Shown: in pieces, positions 1 to 6,838 of the stretch
How the letters are laid out: the number at the start of each line of letters is the position of its first letter
Position numbering within the stretch: position 1 is the stretch's first letter
DNA from: Scytonematopsis contorta HA4267-MV1
Lineage (GTDB): Bacteria; Cyanobacteriota; Cyanobacteriia; Cyanobacteriales; Nostocaceae
Direction of reading: 5' to 3'
DNA: 32,433 bases
NCBI GenBank assembly: GCA_019359035.1
Contig: JAHHIC010000006.1
Location: 1 to 32,433, forward strand
Position numbers and translations under genes: made by a program
The notes under the pieces: generated by a model
Told to the model about the DNA's origin: nothing
The model's input: only the letters and a program-made list of their open reading frames with translations
The model's database searches: none

Positions 1-337
1 TTTGACGCGCCTCATTTTTGGCTAAATCTTTATCAACATTAAGGAAATAATCACCGCTATCGGGTTCAATAACGACATACCAACCAGGATGATTTTTACT
101 TAAATCAGGACAAATATTATCATAAATTTGACGAGAACGGGCAATATATCCTGGGTTAGCTAGTTTAGGTGACAGTTGGTTTGTATACTGCCTAATTCCA
201 CTAAAAGGGCTTGTTTTCTTCGTCCGTAACTGATGCTGGGGTTCGTTGTGGTCGCTTGCATTATTCGCTGTCTTGGACGGTGTTGTAAGGTCTGCAACAT
301 CTTCGGTTGATTGGCGCTCTGGGTAAGTATTGCTCAT
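1..337 (-). pseudogene. Small cyanobacterial 'IEPDSGDYF'-family protein, N-terminal part; continues across the circular join
   Basis: The frame starts with ATG at 337, runs off base 1 and continues at the other end of the window to a stop at 32276 (bases 1-126 and 32308-32433 are the same DNA). The conserved part reads WYVVIEPDSGDYFLNVDKDL and then ARQKHP. From memory this is a family of short proteins of unknown function often encoded next to clan AA aspartic proteases in cyanobacteria, and a decayed protease follows here. After KHP the frame ends early. Shifting it by one base restores an AVPHVLL-like tail, so a frameshift has probably clipped the C-terminus. The N-terminal ~45 residues are hydrophilic and do not match the usual start of the family. 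Family membership is likely; functionality is doubtful. Confidence 0.6.
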
Positions 338-368
338 GGTTTGTACTAATAAAAAGTTGCGCTTATCT

Positions 369-971
369 TTAGTTTACAGGGTGATATAATCCCGTTTGTT
401 GATTAAACTCCCACCCAATTCCAGAAGTATCTTTACGCTTAGACCAAGCAATAAAAAGAGGTGGTGGTAGATTACTTTTTTCTTTGCGGATAGTTTCTAC
501 ACTTACACCAAGCCTAGAAGATAAACTGTCTTCTGTTAATGGCTGTAGCTTAACAGCTTGACCCTGGTAAGGATTGTTGCGATAAAAGTTACTTCGTTTT
601 GGTTGACTATTTAAATTATTTTGAATGTTGATAATTGCCTCAGCGAATTTGGTAATCATTGGGGTAATGCTTTCAACTTTTTCTTCTAAATCAGCGATGC
701 GTTTGTTGTCTGATTTTGTATTGCTGGAGTCCCCCAACAACTGCGACTCTAAATTATCAAGTCTTTCACAAATTGTAGATAAAGATTGACTTGTGGTATT
801 TCGTCTGGTGTTCCAGTCCAAAGCTAATATTAATTCGTCCAATCCTTGAAGTAGTTCATAAGTATGCCCCTGTCGATGTAAACGAGATAATTCCCTAACT
901 GCGGAAATTAAGGGAGTGGGGACGCGAATCATCTGGCTCGTGGGTTTATTTTCGTCGATTGTTTCAGACAT
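369..971 (-). CDS. Putative DNA-binding coiled-coil plasmid protein
   Basis: Hypothetical protein of about 200 residues. I chose the ATG at 971 (MSETIDEN) over the upstream TTG at 1010. Near the N-terminus a segment reading RVPTPLISAVRELSRLH resembles the start of the KfrA-like protein at 30872-31828 (WRIPIGLKPAIEDLAALY), so the two may share a DNA-binding fold. A coiled-coil-prone stretch with heptad leucines follows (about residues 65-110). The C-terminal third contains LTEDSLSSRLGVSVETIRKEK, which looks like a helix-turn-helix, and ends in a GWEFNQQTGLYHPV-type tail. It is divergent from the recombinase gene. A role in plasmid maintenance or in control of the recombinase is inference only. 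Confidence 0.6.
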   Translation of the reverse strand: MSETIDENKPTSQMIRVPTPLISAVRELSRLHRQGHTYELLQGLDELILALDWNTRRNTTSQSLSTICERLDNLESQLLGDSSNTKSDNKRIADLEEKVESITPMITKFAEAIINIQNNLNSQPKRSNFYRNNPYQGQAVKLQPLTEDSLSSRLGVSVETIRKEKSNLPPPLFIAWSKRKDTSGIGWEFNQQTGLYHPVN

Positions 972-1154
972 AGTGATATCGCGGTTGATAGCGTCGGCTA
1001 TTGATATCAAGTAGATGGCAATGCTATCAGAATATCAGGAATTGGTCGTGTCATGGTTCGTTGGAACTATTAGCGCGTCCAATTTTACCCAAAACAATTG
1101 ATTTTGACGCGATTACAACTGGTCAAATTAATGGTACGCGTGGGGTGTAAAATA

Positions 1155-1182
1155 AATATCGAAAAGAAATGTTTTCGATAAT
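1155..1182. promoter_or_regulatory. dif-like 11-6-11 inverted repeat upstream of the recombinase
   Basis: Two 11-bp arms (AATATCGAAAA at 1155-1165 and TTTTCGATAAT at 1172-1182) match at 10 of 11 positions and are separated by a 6-bp centre, GAAATG. This is the arm and spacer geometry of Xer/tyrosine-recombinase core sites. The site ends 2 bp before the recombinase ATG, so binding there could also repress the gene. The function is inferred from geometry and position; the bases do not match the E. coli dif consensus. Confidence 0.5.
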
Positions 1183-1184
1183 TT

Positions 1185-2147
1185 ATGTCGCTACCATTGG
1201 ATGGTTCTCTAACACGGGCAAATCCCTTTGCCATCGCAGTCGAACGCGACTTGTTGCAGGAGTTGTTGGTGGGTAAGCGCAACAAAAGCACCCGTCATGA
1301 GTACGCTAAAGATTTAAAAAATTTCTTTATGATGGTGTGTGGTCAGGAGCCAACACAGTCGTTAGTAGCGCAATTCCTACAAATGGACAGGTTTTCGGCG
1401 GTAACGCTGGTGCTACGTTACAAGTCGCAGTTGGTCGATAAAGATTTGAAGGAAGCGACTGTCAACAGGCGGCTGGCAGCGATTAAGGCGCTGGTTACTT
1501 ATGCTTATAAGGTAGGTAAGTGTGACTGGACTTTGGCTGATATTAAATGCGAGAAGGTTAAACCCTATAGGGATACGACGGGAATTAGCCCCGAAGCGTT
1601 TAAAAAAATGTTAGCGGTGCCAAATAGAGAAATCCTAAAAGGCAAGCGGGATTATGCTTTGTTGCGGCTGTTGTGGGCGAACGCGTTGAGAAGAGAGGAA
1701 GTATCCCGCTGTAATATTGAAGATTTGGACTTGGAAGCGGGAACTCTGGCTATCTTGGGAAAGGGTAGGGGTACGCAAAAGGAGAATATCGATTTACACC
1801 ATAGAACTTGTGCGGCACTCCAAGATTGGTTGTTAGCCCGTAAAGAGTTGGATATTAAGCAACCGTTGTTTATTTCTTTGCGACCTCACTACGGGCATAG
1901 GCTGACAGGTGATGGGATACGCAAAATTGTTGTGAAAATTGCGAATGTTGCTGGTATATCCAAAATCATTAGTCCGCACAAAATTAGGCATTCGTCGGTG
2001 ACGGCAGCGTTGGATGCTAGCGATGGTGATGTACGTAGCGTGCAAAAGTTGAGCCGACATGCTTCTTTGAATACTTTGATGATTTATGACGACAACCGCG
2101 CTAAGGCGCAGGGGAAAATTACGGCTTTATTGGAAGATTTGGTCTAA
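1185..2147 (+). CDS. Tyrosine recombinase / site-specific integrase (XerC/D-like)
   Basis: A 320-residue tyrosine recombinase, expected to cut and rejoin DNA through a covalent 3'-phosphotyrosine. An N-terminal SAM-like core-binding domain (about residues 20-120; STRHEYAKDLKNFF, ATVNRRLAAIKAL) is followed by the catalytic domain. Active-site residues are visible in order: Arg in NALRREEV, the beta-hairpin Lys region in LGKGRGTQKENI, H-x-x-R in SPHKIRHSS, the second His in LSRHASLNTL, and the Tyr nucleophile in MIYDDN. The length is typical of XerC/XerD and of phage or plasmid integrases. No Shine-Dalgarno sequence is seen; a dif-like palindrome abuts the start codon. The likely job is resolving plasmid multimers or integrating the plasmid; which of these cannot be told from sequence. 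Confidence 0.93.
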   Translation: MSLPLDGSLTRANPFAIAVERDLLQELLVGKRNKSTRHEYAKDLKNFFMMVCGQEPTQSLVAQFLQMDRFSAVTLVLRYKSQLVDKDLKEATVNRRLAAIKALVTYAYKVGKCDWTLADIKCEKVKPYRDTTGISPEAFKKMLAVPNREILKGKRDYALLRLLWANALRREEVSRCNIEDLDLEAGTLAILGKGRGTQKENIDLHHRTCAALQDWLLARKELDIKQPLFISLRPHYGHRLTGDGIRKIVVKIANVAGISKIISPHKIRHSSVTAALDASDGDVRSVQKLSRHASLNTLMIYDDNRAKAQGKITALLEDLV

Positions 2148-2390
2148 AGACATTTATATGGAGCTTTTTAGCAATGTTTTATCTGGGAGATACCGTTATA
2201 TTGAGGCTGAAACTCATTAAGCCCTACTTTCGCTGCTCTTGGAGAGATGTTTAAGCAGGCTACCAAATCGGCTCTCTGATTCGCGTTCCCTTGGCTACCT
2301 GAATTACCCTGACCTTTCTGGGTCATGGGTCGGGAAACTCTTCATCTGGGAACGGAGAGCAGATACCCTGTTACAAGTTTTTTAGCTTAT
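2148..2390. other. Intergenic region between convergent recombinase and eCIS-core genes
   Basis: This 243-bp stretch has no convincing gene. It contains a short dyad (TGACC-TTTCT-GGGTCA around 2309-2324) and is richer in G+C than nearby spacers, as if it were a remnant of something. A plus-frame reading (ILRLKLIKPYFRCSWRDV, then stop) could be a fragment of a lost gene, but I cannot assign it. No clear rho-independent terminator is seen for either gene. Confidence 0.3.
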
Positions 2391-4097
2391 TTAATCAACG
2401 TTAAAAGGCAATGGCAAGACCCCCTTTTTGCGGTAATCTTCCTGCAAGCGGTCTACTGGTACAACACCATTCTTCATGTAAAGTAAGTACTCATCTAATG
2501 TATTGGAATGAAGTGAGAAAACTAACGCTTTACCAATAGCAACTCGATCATCAATCTGCATAAAGTCTAATTTGTCTTTACCCAATGATTTTTTGGCCCA
2601 TTTAATTGGTTGAGTGCCCGCAACTGTAAGCTCACCTAAAGTTCTCCAAAAACCCTGAAAATTCAAGTCGTCATTGATATCTTTTATCGCTTGAGCAGAT
2701 ATTTTTCCAGTTTTTTCCTTCAGATAGGATTGAATAATTCCCTGCTCCATTTCCACCATATTAAGGTCAAATTTCATTGCTGATATAGCTTCGGTTGAGT
2801 TAGTATCTCTAGGGTCAGTTGGCTTCCCGGAGCTACTCATAAGTTTTTTGATTACTTTCATATTTGATTCAAATAATATCTTATTGATTTCCGTGAGAAT
2901 TTGAATCGCTTCCTTGGAGTGAATTGACCAACCTATAGGATTTTTCTTTTCAATACTTCCCACACCAAAGGGATTAGTTACTTTTGCGGCCCCACCGAAA
3001 AATCTGACTTTTTTTGGTATAATTCCTTCTAGTCCTAAAGCATCTATTACATTGTAATAAATACTTCTCTCTGAAATGCTTGTATATTCATCCGAAAAAT
3101 TATTTTTGGTGTTGTAGATAGCAGACCGAACAAAAGTATTTTTTGTTCTTGGCAGATTTCCTATCTCACTCCGCCATGATATCATATCTTGTATGTACCA
3201 ATCTTTCTCAGTGCGTGTTTGTCCTGGAAAAATTGATTTTTTGTTGATTTGCCCTTGTTCACCCCCCTGCTGCACCACATGAGTCAACTCATGCGCCATC
3301 AACTCATTATTCCCCGGTGACTTCCCTGCTCCAAAGTAAACATCGCTACCGTGAGTAAAAGCCTGCGCTCCTAACTCCTGATTCATCTGTACTGCTTCAT
3401 TGCCAGTATGCACTCGCACGGAGCTAAAATCAGCACCAAAGCGTGGTTCCATGAAGCCTCGCACTTCATCAGATAACGGACTTCCCCCACCTTTACTACT
3501 ATTTAATTGACTCTCAATATTGCCCCCAGCCTGAAAACTACCATCTGTAGCGCGTTGTAGCTCAGGCTTAGTTTGCACTGACTCTTCTTCTGGCAAACTC
3601 TCTCTTTGGATAGATGCAGATATGGGTTTAGTTTGTAGTTCTTCCTCTTCTGGCATAGCCTCCCGTTGAATTGTGGCATTACTCAGAGGTTTAGTTTGCA
3701 CTTCCTCTTCTTCGGGCATAGCTTCACGCTGCACTAATGGAGTTATACCAGTAGCCAAAGGCTTGGTCTGCACTTCTTCTTCCGTTTGTTCTGTTGCTAT
3801 CTCTCTTTGTACTGCGGAATCTGGCATAGACATAACTTGACTTGCCATTGTGTCGGCTTCCTGTTCGTATTTATCACCGGGTGCGCCAACTGTTAATTTT
3901 GGTTGCACGGGAGAAGGTTTGTCAGGATATGTCAAAAGATTAAGTAAGTTAAACCCGTGCCCTTTGGCTATTCCGATTGCTGGTTTATCCTCTGTGGTTT
4001 CTGGCTTGCTCCAGCCTCGTTTTTTAGGGAACATACTTTTTTCTGTGGATGGAGCGTTCCAAGAATTTTTTTTCTGTGCCCTTGACTCCCATGCCAT
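2391..4097 (-). CDS. eCIS-core (DUF4157) domain protein with unknown C-terminal domain
   Basis: A 568-residue protein with a DUF4157/eCIS-core domain at about residues 190-278, including LSDEVRGFMEPRFGADFSSV, RVHTGNEA, AQAFTHGSDVYFG and the zinc-peptidase-like HELTH (269-273) within MAHELTHVVQQ. This domain is common in effectors and toxins linked to extracellular contractile injection systems. Before it, residues ~96-178 hold four imperfect repeats of the form (V/I)QRE(A/S)(M/L)PEEE-(V/L)QTKP, an acidic linker. The C-terminal ~290 residues (from about 281) have no domain I recognise and are the natural place for a toxin or binding activity. No signal peptide is seen. A GGGAGAAAG-type Shine-Dalgarno sits just before the ATG. 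No contractile-tail genes are on the plasmid, so any delivery machinery would be elsewhere. Whether HELTH is catalytic is not known from sequence. Confidence 0.85.
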   Translation of the reverse strand: MAWESRAQKKNSWNAPSTEKSMFPKKRGWSKPETTEDKPAIGIAKGHGFNLLNLLTYPDKPSPVQPKLTVGAPGDKYEQEADTMASQVMSMPDSAVQREIATEQTEEEVQTKPLATGITPLVQREAMPEEEEVQTKPLSNATIQREAMPEEEELQTKPISASIQRESLPEEESVQTKPELQRATDGSFQAGGNIESQLNSSKGGGSPLSDEVRGFMEPRFGADFSSVRVHTGNEAVQMNQELGAQAFTHGSDVYFGAGKSPGNNELMAHELTHVVQQGGEQGQINKKSIFPGQTRTEKDWYIQDMISWRSEIGNLPRTKNTFVRSAIYNTKNNFSDEYTSISERSIYYNVIDALGLEGIIPKKVRFFGGAAKVTNPFGVGSIEKKNPIGWSIHSKEAIQILTEINKILFESNMKVIKKLMSSSGKPTDPRDTNSTEAISAMKFDLNMVEMEQGIIQSYLKEKTGKISAQAIKDINDDLNFQGFWRTLGELTVAGTQPIKWAKKSLGKDKLDFMQIDDRVAIGKALVFSLHSNTLDEYLLYMKNGVVPVDRLQEDYRKKGVLPLPFNVD

Positions 4098-4300
4098 TTT
4101 TCTTTCTCCCTGGTGATAGAGATTCTCAGTATTTTCCCTGTTATTCTACGCTATCGTCTCAAAACAGAACATAAAACATTATTAATTCATGATTAATGCT
4201 GTAGGGAAGCTTGTATAATTTTTCAAAGCAAGCACGCAAGTAGTTCGCATTACTAATACGGGCCGCTGTGTAGTTAGGTTATATAACCCGGAATATCGAA

Positions 4301-6760
4301 CTACAAATTACTCATGTTTGAACTGGTCGTTCTTGTTGATAGTGCTGAGTATTTTTTAGCAAAATGCTGGCGTAATAAATCATGGACAAAGCGATAGCTA
4401 CCACCGACTCGTTGTAAAAATAGGCGATTGGTAGCGTAGTCTAGAAATTTGGCGTAGTTCCAAGGAATATAGCCATTAAACCAGAGAATTATATGGAGAA
4501 TGTAATGTTTAATTGCTGGTGTCCCACTTCTAAAAACCGCGACGAGTATTCCAAAACATGCTGCGAATAAACTAATAGCTAAACATTGATTAATATCAAT
4601 AGCTTGCTTTTTGATAATTATGTAATTCAAAAAAAGAAATATTACACTTAGTAAACTGGTTCCAGTTGATATAATAATAGTATTGATAGATGACTGATGA
4701 ATGCCTTGATTCGGTCTATTTTTATATTCAATTTTAAGACCTTTAATTCCGAAAAATACTCCCAAAAAAACTCCTGCGAAAGTTGACAAATAAATCAACC
4801 AATCGAAAAGTGAAATTACTTGATTGACAAATTTATTAAGTGTCAATATTTGCCAAATAAGACTTCCGAAAATCAATACTAAATAAACTCCAAAAATGAA
4901 TCCCTTGAAAAACTTATTGGGAGAAAACATAAAAGATTCAACCGCTATAATTTCGTCTCCTATCAATCCTAAAATTAATCCAAAAACTAGTCCAAAAATT
5001 ATTCCGACAACCAATCCATATATCAAGTCAGGTAAAAAAATATCAAAAAAGAAATAAAAATTTTCTTTCCCAAACATTACCACAAACGTTTCACTAATAA
5101 AGCGCGAACTTTCCTTATATATCGAGAATATTAACCAGTAAAGCAAAACACTTACCGAAGGTTTATAATAGTTGTTGATTAATTTAATGATTAACAGTAA
5201 AACAAGCAACATAAATATATAAACCAGTAGAAAAATTAGTGAAATAATTAATGAAATAATAGGCTTAAAAACTAGCGCATTAATTAAACCTATAATCATT
5301 CCGGAAATCATTCCAATAATTAACCAGCGTATGATTTCTTTGAAAAACTTTGGACGATTAATTAAATTAAACTTATCTTCAATGTATTTCTCTATACGCT
5401 CGCCAATTAGCCCATTAAACAAACCAATAATTAACCCAATGATTGACCCAATAGTTAGCCCATTAACCAAGCGGATAATAAACTTATGAATAGAATATAC
5501 ATCATTTTGAGCAACAATTAGCGTCATAATAAGCCCAAAAGTTAACCCAGAAATAATTACCCATGTTATCAAATTATAGACAACTATCTGAATTTTATTT
5601 TTTAACCAATAAGGCTGCATTTGCTCAATATAGAAAACCGTTATTTTCTCCTCGTCTAAACGCCGCGCTAACCAAATTAACCAACGCAAAGTCTTTGGTG
5701 ATTCTGGTCGTTTACCCTTGTATTGGCGCTTAAGCATCCGACGAACATAAGCATCAAATAAATAATCAAGTCTTTCTTGAGAATCAGTTATATTTCGCCA
5801 AGCTTCTACTGACATCTCCTGAGCAGAAAGGACAATTACATTTAGTAAGAATGGTGTTCTCGCTAATTGATTTAAATCCTCATCTTGACTAATACTAGAA
5901 TAAAGTTGTAAATTACCCGTAGATTCTAAATATTGGCAAACTTGCTCCGAAGTAAAGGGAGATAATTCTAGAGAATTATTGAGTTGTAATAAAGTTTGAT
6001 AGCGCTGATACTCTTCGATACGGCTACAAATCACCAAAGGGTTAGCCCAAGAATCAAGAAAATCATTAATTCTATTAACACATAACTCCTGACGCTCTGC
6101 GGCTAACTCATCTAAACCATCTAAAAGTGGTAAAATATCTTGATTATCTACCCATTGTTTACCAATATCCTTTCGCACCCCATATTTTTCTTTGAGTTGT
6201 TCGACTAACCAATCTTTAATTCCTTGCTTGTCGTTTTTCCAAGAGGGTAAGGAAAACAAGACGGGGACGGGGTATGTGGGGTTATTAAGAGCGCGTTTGA
6301 CCAATTTATCAGCTAGTTGGAGCAGCATAGTTGTCTTCCCCGCTCCAGGTTGTCCTAAAATCAATAATCTTCCAGCAATTTCTGGTTGGTCAAAGACTGT
6401 GATAATTTCTGTATCATGTAAGGTAACTTTAGGTTGAGAGCCTACTTTTACGTCTATTTGCCAAGGACATTCAACCTGGGATGGGTTTTGCTCGGTGTCG
6501 AGAACAATGTAAACTCGGTTGTGGAGAGAGCTGCTGATGCGACTTTCTACTTCTGCGCTGACTTGTTGTAATAGTAAAAGTTGAAAGCGGTTTCTAGAAT
6601 TTTGCGGTTGGTTATTATCCTTTTGTCCGAAAAAATAATTAAATATATCGCCACCTATGCGCTGTGCGTTGACGTTCTCAGCATTAATAAACCCACCCCC
6701 AAATTGGGCGTTGCGTAGGTCATTATTAGAGACTTTTTTCTCGTCGTCTGAGTCTGACAT
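4301..6760 (-). CDS. NACHT-domain NTPase (STAND/NLR-like) with large membrane region
   Basis: An 819-residue signalling NTPase. Residues ~14-41 form a glycine-rich motif (AQFGGG, NAENVNA, RIGGDI) that recurs in the CHAT protein encoded just upstream. The NACHT domain follows: Walker A GQPGAGKTT (136-144), Walker B with extended acidic residues LLDGLDEL (about 212-219), the sensor region VICSRIEEY, then LARTPFLLNVIVLSA typical of NACHT helical domains. From ~390 to ~760 come many hydrophobic helices, some glycine-rich, and the end reads GGSYRFVHDLLRQHFA, a tail I know from cyanobacterial NACHT proteins. There are no obvious ligand-sensing repeats, so sensing may occur in or at the membrane. 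It lies 78 nt after the CHAT gene on the same strand, a likely operon. The start codon lies in a 46-bp tandem duplication. Best guess: regulator or sensor in an NLR-type immunity or cell-death pair. Confidence 0.9.
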   Translation of the reverse strand: MSDSDDEKKVSNNDLRNAQFGGGFINAENVNAQRIGGDIFNYFFGQKDNNQPQNSRNRFQLLLLQQVSAEVESRISSSLHNRVYIVLDTEQNPSQVECPWQIDVKVGSQPKVTLHDTEIITVFDQPEIAGRLLILGQPGAGKTTMLLQLADKLVKRALNNPTYPVPVLFSLPSWKNDKQGIKDWLVEQLKEKYGVRKDIGKQWVDNQDILPLLDGLDELAAERQELCVNRINDFLDSWANPLVICSRIEEYQRYQTLLQLNNSLELSPFTSEQVCQYLESTGNLQLYSSISQDEDLNQLARTPFLLNVIVLSAQEMSVEAWRNITDSQERLDYLFDAYVRRMLKRQYKGKRPESPKTLRWLIWLARRLDEEKITVFYIEQMQPYWLKNKIQIVVYNLITWVIISGLTFGLIMTLIVAQNDVYSIHKFIIRLVNGLTIGSIIGLIIGLFNGLIGERIEKYIEDKFNLINRPKFFKEIIRWLIIGMISGMIIGLINALVFKPIISLIISLIFLLVYIFMLLVLLLIIKLINNYYKPSVSVLLYWLIFSIYKESSRFISETFVVMFGKENFYFFFDIFLPDLIYGLVVGIIFGLVFGLILGLIGDEIIAVESFMFSPNKFFKGFIFGVYLVLIFGSLIWQILTLNKFVNQVISLFDWLIYLSTFAGVFLGVFFGIKGLKIEYKNRPNQGIHQSSINTIIISTGTSLLSVIFLFLNYIIIKKQAIDINQCLAISLFAACFGILVAVFRSGTPAIKHYILHIILWFNGYIPWNYAKFLDYATNRLFLQRVGGSYRFVHDLLRQHFAKKYSALSTRTTSSNMSNL

Positions 6761-6832
6761 AGGTTATATTAGCGTTGTTTGTTTTCTCGTCGTCTGAGTC
6801 TGACATAGGTTATATTAGCGTTGTTTGTTTTC
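6741..6832. repeat. 46-bp tandem duplication covering the NACHT start codon and leader
   Basis: Two identical adjacent 46-bp units (6741-6786 and 6787-6832). On the minus strand each begins with the leader and ends in ATGTCAGACTCAGACGACGA, so the start region of the NACHT gene is present twice. Because 46 is not a multiple of three, the upstream ATG opens a different frame. It reads about 25 codons and stops just inside the NACHT gene, giving an upstream ORF that overlaps the true start. This may be a recent slippage event or a translation switch. Confidence 0.85.
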
Positions 6833-6838
6833 TGATTA

